NCBI GenBank assembly: GCA_029582155.1
Contig: CM055895.1
Coordinates: forward strand, 15,242,787-15,306,786
Direction of reading: 5' to 3'
Source: Panopea generosa
Taxonomy: Eukaryota > Mollusca > Bivalvia > Adapedonta > Hiatellidae
Length of the DNA: 64,000 nucleotides
Below, in pieces: positions 30,567 to 43,508 of the stretch. A model generated the notes under the pieces. It was not told where the DNA came from, made no database searches, and worked only from the letters and a program-made list of their open reading frames with translations. The translations under genes and the position numbers were made by a program. How positions within the stretch are numbered: position 1 is the stretch's first letter; each line of letters starts with the position of its first letter.

Positions 30567-32040
30567 TCAGTGTACATCTACATAGTTTGGCTATCTGTTT
30601 TCATCTACATTGTTTGACTCTCAGTCTCCATATACATTGTTTGACACTTAGTCTACATCCACATCTATAAAGTTTGGCTCTCAGTCTCTATGTACATTGT
30701 TTGTCTCTCAGTCTCCGTCTATATTGTTTGGCTCTCAGTCTCTGTCTACATTGTTAGGCTCTCCGTCTATATCGATATTGTTTGACTCTCAATCTCCATG
30801 TACATTGTTTCGCTCTCAGAAACAATCTACATTGCTAGACACTCAGTCTCCATCTACATTGTTTCGCTCTCAGTCTCAATATACGTTGTTTGACTCTCAG
30901 TCTCCATAAACATTGTTTCGCTCTCAGAAACCATCTACATTGCTAGACACTCAGTCTCCATCTACATTGTTTCGCTCTCAGTCTCAATATACGTTGTTTG
31001 ACTCTCAGTCACAATCTACATTGTTTGGCTCTCCGTCTACATCTGCATTGTTTGGCTCTCTTGGATCTCAATCTCCATGTACATTGTTTGTCTCCCAGTT
31101 TCCGTCTATATTGTTTGGCTCTCAGAAACCATCTACATTGCTAGACACTCAGTCTCCATCTACATTGTTTCGCTCTCTTAGTCTCAATATACGTTGTTTG
31201 ACTCTCAGTCATAATCTACATTGTTTGGCTCTCCGTCTACATCTGCATTGTTTGGCTCTTAATCTCCATCTACATAGGTTGGATCTCAGTCTCCATGAGC
31301 ATTGTTTGTCTCCCAGTTTCCGTCTATATTGTTTGACTCTCAAACTCTATCTACATTGTTTGACTCTCCGTCTACATCTGCATTGTTTGGCTTTCAATCT
31401 CTATCTACATAGGTTGGATCTCAATCTCCATGTACATTGTTTGTCTCTCAGTGTCCGTCTATATTGTTTGGCTGTCAGTCTCTATCTACATTGTTTGGCT
31501 CTCAGTCTACATCTACATAGTTTGGCTATCAGCCTCCATGTAATTGTTTGTCTCTCAGTCTCCGTCTACATTGTTTGGCTCTCAATATCCATCTACATTG
31601 TTTGGCTCTCAGTCTACACCTACAGAGTTTGGCAATCAGCCTTCATCTACATTGTTTGGCTATCAGTCTCCATGTACATTGTTTGACTCTCAGACTCCAT
31701 CTACATTGTTTTATGCTCAGTCTCCTTCTACATTGTTTGGCTCTCAGTCTCAATATGTATTGTTTTGATCTCAGTCTCCATGTACATTGTTTGGCTCTGT
31801 GTCTACATCTGCATTGTTTAGCTCTCAATCTCCGTCTATATTGTTTGGCTCTGAATCTCCATCTACATCGTTTTGCTCTCAGTCTACATCTACAGAGTTT
31901 GGCTCTCAGTCTCCATGTACATTGTTTGGCTCTCAGTCTCTAACTGAATTGTTTGGCTCTCCGTCTACATAGATATTGTTTGGCTCTCACTCTCCATGTA
32001 CATTGTTTGGCTCTCAGTCAGCATCTTCATTGACTCTCAG
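30567..32040. repeat. 27-bp minisatellite block B in unit 1
   Basis: About 54 units of 27 bp with core CAGTCTCCATCTACATTGTT followed by TGGCTCT. The unit has no stop in any forward frame: it reads SQSPSTLFG, LSLHLHCLA or SVSIYIVWL depending on frame, and AKQCRWRLR on the reverse strand. Indels move the longest frame between reading phases. I see no conserved start, splice site or homologue, so I annotate it as a minisatellite and not as a gene. Confidence 0.93.
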
Positions 32041-33234
32041 TAAATAAAGAAAGAAATTTAGCAGAAAATACTGAAATAAGGCCAGTGTTAGAATAACCAG
32101 TTACCAAAATATGGACTCAAACCGGTTTCTTCAAACACAAGAAAAGGATGTTACTTTATTAGACAGAAGAAATATAGAGATAAGACAGTGAAAGGGACGC
32201 TCAATCATCCACGACCGGCGATTGTAGAAATTGCATGGCAACCACATCCTACAAGATGGGTTACCCTCAAATTTATGAGGAGTTGAAAACTAGGCTATCT
32301 GCTGTACTAGCAAACCGCCAAATATAAATGGATGCTATGTACACATTTCGCGGTATTTTATACTCACCAGCAAAACCTTTAAGTCGGTTACAACAATTTG
32401 CATAGCATAAAACGTATATCAAACGTATGAATTAATTCCAGTTCCGGTCAACTAGAATGACGCCCCTTTCATGATCTAACAACTTTAAAAGGTGTTAACT
32501 GTTGTATTATTATTAGGCTCCAAAGTGGCGCAGTGGCATACGCCTTTAACTGTCACTCAGAATGTCGTATGTTCAAGCCGCGGCGAAGGCGAAAAAGATA
32601 AAAATAATATATATATTTTATGACTTTTTCTTATTGAAAATATTAACCCTTTTAAAATAACATACATTTTTTATAATATATTACACAGACACAGGATAAA
32701 AGTTACTGATATACGTGTATGACAGTAAACATTAATAATAATGATACTGTTGTGTGTTTGTTTATTTTACGTTAAACTCCAAGGTTGATTTAAGTTCAAT
32801 CTACACTGAAGTCCGCACGTTAATCGTATACGTTCTACTGATTAAAACTCAGGAACGCGTTGTACTTAACGACTATCATTATACGTCAAACAAAAAATAC
32901 AACGTCATATGTTTTAATACGTCAAGTCATAAATTGTTCCAACGTCACACCAGTGTAGGGTAAGCGCGTGGAGGGTGTGTATGTTGAAAATTCCGTACCC
33001 GGTACTAAATACGCGGAAATCCTTGCCCGGTATGCAAGAATCATCAAGCAGTACCCAATGCCATTAACATTTTACAGAACTCATGAAAATGTGTCAAATG
33101 TTCTCATATGTACAAAGAAATTATGACAAGTATATGCATTTTCAACAGAAATAGATCTAATGCCAAACCGATTTACACAGATCTAATTTCTTGGGCGCAA
33201 CAATCTTCCTACCGTCACATAAGTAAGGTCTTAA

Positions 33235-36136
33235 AGGGTACCGCACGTCAGAATATAAATGGCTATTTATCGTTAAATAGACATGTAAATAACACAAAAA
33301 TCAACAAATTTTAATTGTACGAAATTTATCAAATGAGAAAAATGACATTAAATATCATGATTTCAAGCGTTTCCTAAATGCTATGGGCGCCGCCATTTTG
33401 TAGCTCTTTTGTGATGGAGGTATTCGGTGACGTCATAACTGCACTTCCGTTCTAGTTATCGCGCAAATTGTATTGTGTCGTTAGTGACTGCTCTCTACTG
33501 AAACTCTTATGTATATACACTAATATACGTAATCAGTTTGTATACAGATATACAGTGCATTAGTGAACATCGAAGGTAGACAATTAAACGCGAAAACGAT
33601 TCTGAATTAAAGGACTTAACCCATTAAACATTGTTTTCTCCAGCGGAATAAGTGGGTGGAGTAATGCGATATGTTTTGTGGACAGCGTTGTGTTTAGTTT
33701 TCCTAATATGTGATTTCTCATTGCCTCAGTGTCAAGCTTCTGGTGACATCACGCGCAAAACGCCTTTATACTTTGGGGTAGGACTTAAGATTGCAGAATG
33801 AAGCGTACCAATGCCTTGGCGTACTACTACCCAAGCATACAATTTCTGATGATTTCAGTACGAAGATGACCATATGCGACATACATATAGACTTAGTGTA
33901 TATTATCCAGTGGGAAGCTCTTAAAAATGTGCTAATAACATATAGCTCAGGTGATTTCTGAAATTTAATTTGTAATTTTATATACTCTTCCAAAATAGTG
34001 CGAAATTGATATATCAAACTTTCACAATCTTATAATTGCAGGCTGTTTAAACAGGTGTGATAATCCAATTAACAATAAAAACAAGAGGTTAATGCCAAAA
34101 CATAAGGTGTGAAAACGACATGGTTTCTAAAAATTATTATTTAAATACAAATTAAGGCCAATTAATTGTGAAAGGCCCGATTAGCTCAGTCAGTTACGTG
34201 TCTAACTATCAATCCAGGTGTCTCGAGTTTGAATCCCCACCCCGCGACATTCTCTGTGATGACTGACATACAACATTGTGTCTCAATATTATTTGTCTCT
34301 CACTGCTGATTCGAGTGGAAAAATTATCAGTTACTTGCGGTTGTTGGGTGTGCTCGAGTACTGGTTAACTTTTGCAGGAAACAGTGGTTAGGTTAACTGA
34401 ACATCTTTACAATAAACCCTCGATGGCAAAAAATGATGCTAAATATTCAGTCAACCATTAATTGTTCATAAACTCATTTTATTAATTTTATAATTAATAG
34501 GCAATTTAGTTTATTGATATATGGGTTTTTCACAGTCAACTAGGTCATTATTCTTGAATAGACATTTAAACAACCTCTACTTCGTAATGAAAAAAGATAG
34601 AGTAAAACCTTTGTTCCTTTATTTATTCATTAATACATGAAAAGTTTTTTTTACTGTTAAAATAGTGTTCTGGTATACAATTTATGAAAAATATTCATAA
34701 AATCATATAACATATTTTTTTTACGTGTAACTTTGCATTGATATTGAAACCCTAATTAACTGAAAATGTTTAAATAAGTAATAAGGCATAATACTTTGTG
34801 ATATAACATCCTGTCATAAACCATGGGGTCATTAAACCTTGGGTGATTACGCTTATTAGGGTACAATATGCACACTGTGGCAGGGTATTTCTCATTACCA
34901 CATGGTGTGAATGTGGTGTGGGTGAATTATGAAAGCTCAGCAGGGTGCCAGTAGCTGGACAGTAACATACACTTTGTGCAATATGCCTGTAGACATTATA
35001 TTCCATATGACACTCCCTATAAGGAGACACATTCATATATGTTCAGAGAACTGGTAGAATAGATAATCATCATATATCAAATTGGGTAGTAACACCATTT
35101 GAAAATCCAAAAGACAGTGCCAGTTATGTAAAACAACACAAAAAACCCAACTCATTCATGCTTCATCTAAATTTACTAAAAAGGGTATGAAATCAAAATT
35201 TTATCAGCCATTTCTCAGTACGCAACAATGGCCGCACCAGCTAAACACGATAAGAAAAGAGATATAATATTATTTCTTATTCTCTCTTAGACAGGTAAAT
35301 ATATGTAACAAAACATTTCCCCTTAAATTCCATTCCTGGTCTAATTAGTGTTTGTTTTTTTTGATAATGTATTGACTGAGTAGCAAACAGTATATACCCT
35401 GATAGTACAGCATGAATGTGCAGGCTCGCCTGGGTCTACATCAACACTGACGGCAATAATTACTTTTTTTATCAAGCCAAAATTCAATCATCAATGTCAG
35501 GCTACATGATAAGATGTCAGAGTCGTGATTGATGGGTTTCGGATTTGATCTCTGGTTAATGATCGGTGTGACTGTTTAACAGTTATCATCTTTTTGGGTG
35601 AAAACTTCATAAGACATTGCTGTGACATCTCTGTATTATTTCTGTGATTCATTCTAAATCTTCTATATTTTCGTATTTTCGTCAGACGAAATCATCATTA
35701 CACAGTTTCCGCAGCTGCAAAAAACTTTCACATGTGTGAACAACTGTGCCGTCTCACTATTTCTCTCGTCTTCTAATTAATTTAACTAAGCTTCTGAAAA
35801 TTCTGGTTCAAAGTTGTAGGCCACAAGTCCTTCTCCGTTACTAAAATCCATTTTATTATTCTTGCGAGTACTTTTACCGGTGACTATAATTGCACGTTTC
35901 TATATCTGCTGTAGCGTATAAATCAATTATGTTTTAAACCGGAAGTGCGGTTATGACGTCACGCAGTATCCAATATGGCGACTTCCACCACAAAGTCGAT
36001 GTGCGAAAATGACCGTTACAAAACGAGCTGATATATCTTTATGGATTCGAATTTATGCATAATAATACTATTAATAGAAAGCTGAACTCATAGCTATTCA
36101 TATTATCCTGTTTTATACACAGGGTTGCGTTCCCCT
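33235..36136. mobile_element. 2902-bp TTAA-flanked DNA transposon, copy in unit 2
   Basis: The ends AGGGTACCGCAC and (reverse strand) AGGGGAACGCAA are imperfect inverted repeats flanked by TTAA at 33231-33234 and 36137-36140. The uninterrupted TTAA is present in six other units. A 23-bp subterminal inverted repeat containing GTGACGTCATAAC and GCACTTCCG lies at 33427-33449 and 35940-35962 (one mismatch), at nearly symmetric distances from the ends. There is no frame longer than 88 codons and no transposase, so it is non-autonomous. TTAA specificity points to piggyBac-type mobilisation. It contains a SINE at 34170-34456. Confidence 0.92.
34170..34456 (+). mobile_element. tRNA-derived SINE nested in the transposon
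   Basis: The head contains GATTAGCTCAGTCAGTTACG (A box) and GAGTTTGAATCCCC (B box). The body has TATCAGTTACTTGCGG and GTACTGGTTAACTTTTG. A 9-bp direct repeat ATTAATTGT flanks it at 34161-34169 and 34457-34465. The duplicate is at about 44444-44730. A tail of the same family is at 1000-1175. Confidence 0.85.
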
Positions 36137-37127
36137 TTAACTACAAGTATAATGGGGAGCGCAATAGTTTAGGTAGCTCCCAGAACTTCCAAATCCAGCG
36201 GTTAGTGTACAAACCCAAAGCGGGCGCATTATATTCTTCGTGATTGTTATTTATGGCGACTGTTATTTTTATAAAAGATTTTTGGAGGATAGTGCAAGAT
36301 TCAGAATACACTCCAGAAGCATCCCTTGTTCTTTTGCCCCACATGCGCGGTGTACAACACCGATTTATGCGACATATGGGAAATACTTATCAATACCATA
36401 ACCGGTGATCAAACCCGGGACCCTGGACTACTATTCCAATGACACGACCACTGGACTTGGGCGCCACAATAACATTAGTAGTGCAATTCACAACAATATA
36501 TCGGTTATCAACCTAATATAGCAATTTATTACTATTTTGCTAAACAGGCCACTGACTGATTTATTTCACTGTTATTTATTTCTCAGTCTCCATTTACATT
36601 GTTTGGCTCTCAGTCTACATCCACATTGTTTGGCAATCAATCGTCATCTACATTGTTTGGCTCGCAGTCTCCATCTACATTGCATGGCCTTTCGTCTACA
36701 TCTACATTGTTTGGCTCTCAGTCAATAAAAAACTTTAGGATAAAGAAAACTTAATTTAGCAGGAAATACTGAAATCAGACCAGTATAATAAAAGCTAGAG
36801 TGTTAGAATAACCATTTGCCAAACATTGAACTCCACAGTAAATATGGACTCAAACGTGTTTGTTCAAACACAAGATAATGAGGTTACTTTATTAGGCATA
36901 TGAAAGATAGAGAGAGACAGTAAAAGGCGCTCAATCATCCGCGACCGGCGATTGTAGCAATTGTAAAACAACAACATTCCACTAGATTTAGTGAGGATTT
37001 CAAAGCTAGGCTATTTGCTGTACTAGCTAACCGCAAACATATATTGATGCCGTCATTTTCTTTGAACAATTACTATATCTAAGTGAACACTACACTGCGT
37101 ACTACTTTGGCAAACAATGCCACATGC

Positions 37128-38628
37128 TCAGTGTACATCTACATAGTTTGGCTATCTGTTTTCATCTACATTGTTTGACTCTCAGTCTCCATATACATTG
37201 TTTGACACTTAGTCTACATCCACATCTATAAAGTTTGGCTCTCAGTCTCTATGTACATTGTTTGTCTCTCAGTCTCCGTCTATATTGTTTGGCTCTCAGT
37301 CTCTGTCTACATTGTTAGGCTCTCCGTCTATATCGATATTGTTTGACTCTCAATCTCCATGTACATTGTTTCGCTCTCAGAAACAATCTACATTGCTAGA
37401 CACTCAGTCTCCATCTACATTGTTTCGCTCTCAGTCTCAATATACGTTGTTTGACTCTCAGTCTCCATAAACATTGTTTCGCTCTCAGAAACCATCTACA
37501 TTGCTAGACACTCAGTCTCCATCTACATTGTTTCGCTCTCAGTCTCAATATACGTTGTTTGACTCTCAGTCACAATCTACATTGTTTGGCTCTCCGTCTA
37601 CATCTGCATTGTTTGGCTCTCTTGGATCTCAATCTCCATGTACATTGTTTGTCTCCCAGTTTCCGTCTATATTGTTTGGCTCTCAGAAACCATCTACATT
37701 GCTAGACACTCAGTCTCCATCTACATTGTTTCGCTCTCTTAGTCTCAATATACGTTGTTTGACTCTCAGTCATAATCTACATTGTTTGGCTCTCCGTCTA
37801 CATCTGCATTGTTTGGCTCTTAATCTCCATCTACATAGGTTGGATCTCAGTCTCCATGAGCATTGTTTGTCTCCCAGTTTCCGTCTATATTGTTTGACTC
37901 TCAAACTCTATCTACATTGTTTGACTCTCCGTCTACATCTGCATTGTTTGGCTTTCAATCTCTATCTACATAGGTTGGATCTCAATCTCCATGTACATTG
38001 TTTGTCTCACAGTCTACACCTACAGAGTTTGGCTCTCAGTCTACATCTACATTGTTTGGCTATCAGTCTACATCTACATAGTTTGGCTATCAGCCTCCAT
38101 GTAATTGTTTGTCTCTCAGTCTCCGTCTACATTGTTTGGCTCTCAATATCCATCTACATTGTTTGGCTCTCAGTCTACACCTACAGAGTTTGGCTCTCAG
38201 TCTACATCTACATTGTTTGGCTATCAGTCTCCATGTACATTGTTTGACTCTCAGACTCCATCTACATTGTTTTATGCTCAGTCTCCTTCTACATTGTTTG
38301 GCTCTCAGTCTCAATATGTATTGTTTTGATCTCAGTCTCCATGTACATTGTTTGGCTCTGTGTCTACATCTGCATTGTTTAGCTCTCAATCTCCGTCTAT
38401 ATTGTTTGGCTCTGAATCTCCATCTACATCGTTTTGCCCTCAGTCTACATCTACAGAGTTTGGCTCTCAGTCTCCATGTACATTGTTTGTCTCTCAGTCC
38501 CCATCTATAGTGTTTGGCTCTCAGTCTCTATCTGAATTGTTTGGCTCTCCGTCTACATAGATATTGTTTGGCTCTCACTCTCCATGTACATTGTTTGGCT
38601 CTCAGTCAGCATCTTCATTGACTCTCAG
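37128..38628. repeat. 27-bp minisatellite block B, unit 2
   Basis: 1501 bp. Differs from unit 1 by a local repeat rearrangement near 38010-38080 and a CATCTATAGTGTTT variant near 38505. Confidence 0.9.
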
Positions 38629-38758
38629 TAAATAAAGAAAGAAATTTAGCAGAAAATACTGAAATAAGGCCAGTGTTAGAATAACCAGTTACCAAAATAT
38701 GGACTCAAACCGGTTTCTTCAAACACAAGAAAAGGATGTTACTTTATTAGACAGAAGA

Positions 38759-41700
38759 AATATAGAGATAAGACAGTGAAAGGGACGCTCAATCATCCAC
38801 GACCGGCGATTGTAGCAATTGCATGGCAACCACATTCCTACAAGATGGGTTACCCTCAAATTTATGAGGAGTTGAAAACTAGGCTATCTGCTGTACTAGC
38901 AAACCGCCAAATATAAATGGATGCTATGTACACATTTCGCGGTATTTTATACTCACCAACAAAACCTTTAAGTCGGTTACAACAATTTGCATAGCATAAA
39001 ACGTATATCAAACGTATGAATTAATTCCAGTTCCGGTCAACTAGAATGACGCCCCTTTCATGATCTAACAACTTTAAAAGGTGTTAACTGTTGTATTATT
39101 ATTAGGCTCCAAAGTGGCGCAGTGGCATACGCCTTTAACTGTCACTCAGAATGTCGTATGTTCAAGCCGCGGCGAAGGCGAAAAAGATAAAAATAATATA
39201 TATATTTTATGACTTTTTCTTATTGAAAATATTAACCCTTTTAAAATAACATACATTTTTTATAATATATTACACAGACACAGGATAAAAGTTACTGATA
39301 TACGTGTATGACAGTAAACATTAATAATAATGATACTGTTGTGTGTTTCTTTATTTTACGTTAAACTCCAAGGTTGATTTAAGTTCAATCTACACTGAAG
39401 TCCGCACGTTAATCGTATACGTTCTACTGATTAAAAACTCAGGAACGCGTTGTACTTAACGACTATCATTATACGTCAAACAAAAAATACAACGTCATAT
39501 GTTTTAATACGTCAAGTCATAAATTGTTCCAACGTCACACCAGTGTAGGGTAAGCGCGTGGAGGGTGTGTATGTTGAAAATTCCGTACCCGGTACTAAAT
39601 ACGCGGAAATCCTTGCCCGGTATGCAAGAATCATCAAGCAGTACCCAATGCCATTAACATTTTACAGAACTCATGAAAATGTGTCAAATGTTCTCATATG
39701 TACAAAGAAATTATGACAAGTATATGCATTTTCAACAGAAATAGATCTAATGCCAAACCGATTTACACAGATCTAATTTCTTGGGCGCAACAATCTTCCT
39801 ACCGTCATATAAGTAAGGTCTTAACTACAAGTATAATGGGGAGCGCAATAGTTTAGGTAGCTCCCAGAACTTCCAAATCCAGCGGTTAGTGTACAAACCC
39901 AAAGCGGGCGCATTATATTCTTCGTGATTGTTATTTATGGCGACTGTTATTTTTATAAAAGATTTTTGGAGGATAGTGCAAGATTCAGAATACACTCCAG
40001 AAGCATCCCTTGTTCTTTTGCCCCACATGCGCGGTGTACAACACCGATTTATGCGACATATGGGAAATACTTATCAATACCATAACCGGTGATCAAACCC
40101 GGGACCCTGGACTACTATTCCAATGACACGACCACTGGACTTGGGCGCCACAATAACATTAGTAGTGCAATTCACAACAATATATCGGTTATCAACCTAA
40201 TATAGCAATTTATTACTATTTTGCTAAACAGGCCACTGACTGATTTATTTCACTGTTATTTATTTCTCAGTCTCCATTTACATTGTTTGGCTCTCAGTCT
40301 ACATCCACATTGTTTGGCAATCAATCGTCATCTACATTGTTTGGCTCGCAGTCTCCATCTACATTGCATGGCCTTTCGTCTACATCTACATTGTTTGGCT
40401 CTCAGTCAATAAAAAACTTTAGGATAAAGAAAACTTAATTTAGCAGGAAATACTGAAATCAGACCAGTATAATAAAAGCTAGAGTGTTAGAATAACCATT
40501 TGCCAAACATTGAACTCCACAGTAAATATGGACTCAAACGTGTTTGTTCAAACACAAGATAATGAGGTTACTTTATTAGGCATATGAAAGATAGAGAGAG
40601 ACAGTAAAAGGCGCTCAATCATCCGCGACCGGCGATTGTAGCAATTGTAAAACAACAACATTCCACTAGATTTAGTGAGGATTTCAAAGCTAGGCTATTT
40701 GCTGTACTAGCTAACCGCAAACATATATTGATGCCGTCATTTTCTTTGAACAATTACTATATCTAAGTGAACACTACACTGCGTACTACTTTGGCAAACA
40801 ATGCCACATGCTCAGTGTACATCTACATAGTTTGGCTATCTGTTTTCATCTACATTGTTTGACTCTCAGTCTCCATATACATTGTTTGACACTTAGTCTA
40901 CATCCACATCTATAAAGTTTGGCTCTCAGTCTCTATGTACATTGTTTGTCTCTCAGTCTCCGTCTATATTGTTTGGCTCTCAGTCTCTGTCTACATTGTT
41001 AGGCTCTCCGTCTATATCGATATTGTTTGACTCTCAATCTCCATGTACATTGTTTCGCTCTCAGAAACAATCTACATTGCTAGACACTCAGTCTCCATCT
41101 ACATTGTTTCGCTCTCAGTCTCAATATACGTTGTTTGACTCTCAGTCTCCATAAACATTGTTTCGCTCTCAGAAACCATCTACATTGCTAGACACTCAGT
41201 CTCCATCTACATTGTTTCGCTCTCAGTCTCAATATACGTTGTTTGACTCTCAGTCACAATCTACATTGTTTGGCTCTCCGTCTACATCTGCATTGTTTGG
41301 CTCTCTTGGATCTCAATCTCCATGTACATTGTTTGTCTCCCAGTTTCCGTCTATATTGTTTGGCTCTCAGAAACCATCTACATTGCTAGACACTCAGTCT
41401 CCATCTACATTGTTTCGCTCTCTTAGTCTCAATATACGTTGTTTGACTCTCAGTCATAATCTACATTGTTTGGCTCTCCGTCTACATCTGCATTGTTTGG
41501 CTCTTAATCTCCATCTACATAGGTTGGATCTCAGTCTCCATGAGCATTGTTTGTCTCCCAGTTTCCGTCTATATTGTTTGACTCTCAAACTCTATCTACA
41601 TTGTTTGACTCTCCGTCTACATCTGCATTGTTTGGCTTTCAATCTCTATCTACATAGGTTGGATCTCAATCTCCATGTACATTGTTTGTCTCTCAGTGTC

Positions 41701-42444
41701 CGTCTATATTGTTTGGCTGTCAGTCTCTATCTACATTGTTTGGCTCTCAGTCTACATCTACATAGTTTGGCTATCAGCCTCACTGTAATTGTTTGTCTCT
41801 CAGTCTCCGTCTACATTGTTTGGCTCTCAATATCCATCTACATTGTTTGGCTCTCAGTCTACACCTACAGAGTTTGGCAATCAGCCTTCATCTACATTGT
41901 TTGGCTATCAGTCTCCATGTACATTGTTTGACTCTCAGACTCCATCTACATTGTTTTATGCTCAGTCTCCTTCTACATTGTTTGGCTCTCAGTCTCAATA
42001 TGTATTGTTTTGATCTCAGTCTCCATGTACATTGTTTGGCTCTGTGTCTACATCTGCATTGTTTAGCTCTCAATCTCCGTCTATATTGTTTGGCTCTGAA
42101 TCTCCATCTACATCGTTTTGCTCTCAGTCTACATCTACAGAGTTTGGCTCTCAGTCTCCATGTACATTGTTTGTCTCTCAGTCCCCATCTATACTGTTTG
42201 GCTCTCAGTCTCTAACTGAATTGTTTGGCTCTCCGTCTACATAGATATTGTTTGGCTCTCACTCTCCATGTACATTGTTTGGCTCTCAGTCAGCATCTTC
42301 ATTGACTCTCAGTAAATAAAGAAAGAAATTTAGCAGAAAATACTGAAATAAGGCCAGTGTTAGAATAACCAGTTACCAAAATATTGGACTCAAACCGGTT
42401 TCTTCAAACACAAGAAAAGGGATGTTACTTTATTAGACAGAAGA
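38759..42444. repeat. Macrosatellite unit 3 (3686 bp)
   Basis: Empty TTAA site at 39821-39824. Block B at 40811-42312. It shares the spelling CATTGTTTGTCTC at the block B start and AACATTAGTAG with units 1-2 rather than units 4-8. Confidence 0.95.
40811..42312. repeat. 27-bp minisatellite block B, unit 3
   Basis: 1502 bp. Has the CCTCACTGTAATTG variant near 41778, where units 1, 2 and 5 have CCTCCATGTAATTG. Confidence 0.9.
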
Positions 42445-43508
42445 AATATAGAGATAAGACAGTGAAAGGGACGCTCAATCATCCACGACCGGCGATTGTA
42501 GCAATTGCATGGCAACCACATTCTACAAGATGGGTTACCCTCAAATTTATGAGGAGTTGAAAACTAGGCTATCTGCTGTACTAGCAAACCGCCAAATATA
42601 AATGGATGCTATGTACACATTTCGCGGTATTTTATACTCACCAGCAAAACCTTTAAGTCGGTTACAACAATTTGCATAGCATAAAACGTATATCAAACGT
42701 ATGAATTAATTCCAGTTCCGGTCAACTAGAATGACGCCCCTTTCATGATCTAACAACTTTAAAAGGTGTTAACTGTTGTATTATTATTAGGCTCCAAAGT
42801 GGCGCAGTGGCATACGCCTTTAACTGTCACTCAGAATGTCGTATGTTCAAGCCGCGGCGAAGGCGAAAAAGATAAAAATAATATATATATTTTATGACTT
42901 TTTCTTATTGAAAATATTAACCCTTTTAAAATAACATACATTTTTTATAATATATTACACAGACACAGGATAAAAGTTACTGATATACGTGTATGACAGT
43001 AAACATTAATAATAATGATACTGTTGTGTGTTTCTTTATTTTACGTTAAACTCCAAGGTTGATTTAAGTTCAATCTACACTGAAGTCCGCACGTTAATCG
43101 TATACGTTCTACTGATTAAAACTCAGGAACGCGTTGTACTTAACGACTATCATTATACGTCAAACAAAAAATACAACGTCATATGTTTTAATACGTCAAG
43201 TCATAAATTGTTCCAACGTCACACCAGTGTAGGGTAAGCGCGTGGAGGGTGTGTATGTTGAAAATTCCGTACCCGGTACTAAATACGCGGAAATCCTTGC
43301 CCGGTATGCAAGAATCATCAAGCAGTACCCAATGCCATTAACATTTTACAGAACTCATGAAAATGTGTCAAATGTTCTCATATGTACAAAGAAATTATGA
43401 CAAGTATATGCATTTTCAACAGAAATAGATCTAATGCCAAACCGATTTACACAGATCTAATTTCTTGGGCGCAACAATCTTCCTACCGTCACATAAGTAA
43501 GGTCTTAA

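Larger units (their letters stand above)
28541..32170. repeat. Macrosatellite unit 1 (3630 bp)
   Basis: First unit of the array, beginning AATATAGAGATAAGACAGTG. Order of contents: spacer block with CGACCGGCGATTGTAGCAA, tRNA-like head T1 (28885-28960), central unique part with the empty TTAA (29576-29579), tRNA-like head T2 (29832-29907, minus), minisatellite block A (30020-30163), a second diverged spacer block (30165-30500) and minisatellite block B (30567-32040). It is the most diverged copy and lacks about 20 bp near 29212, as expected for an array edge. Confidence 0.95.
32171..38758. repeat. Macrosatellite unit 2 (6588 bp, with transposon)
   Basis: Same layout as unit 1, but interrupted at the TTAA by the 2902-bp element at 33235-36136. 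Without the element and duplication it is 3682 bp. Block B lies at 37128-38628. Confidence 0.95.

Noticed and set aside
30697..32040. Long plus-strand open frames in block B (up to 257-293 codons), repeated in every unit
   Set aside because: They are reading frames of a stop-free 27-bp minisatellite. Three forward frames are open at once, indels move the longest frame, and there is no homologue, start context or splice signal.
33427..33449. TGACGTCA as a functional CRE site
   Set aside because: It is part of the transposon's subterminal inverted repeat, which explains it without a regulatory role.
33766..35036. 83- and 88-codon minus-strand frames inside the 2902-bp transposon
   Set aside because: No transposase motifs or similarity were seen. 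The frames are short and AT-rich, and they repeat in unit 4 only because the element was copied.
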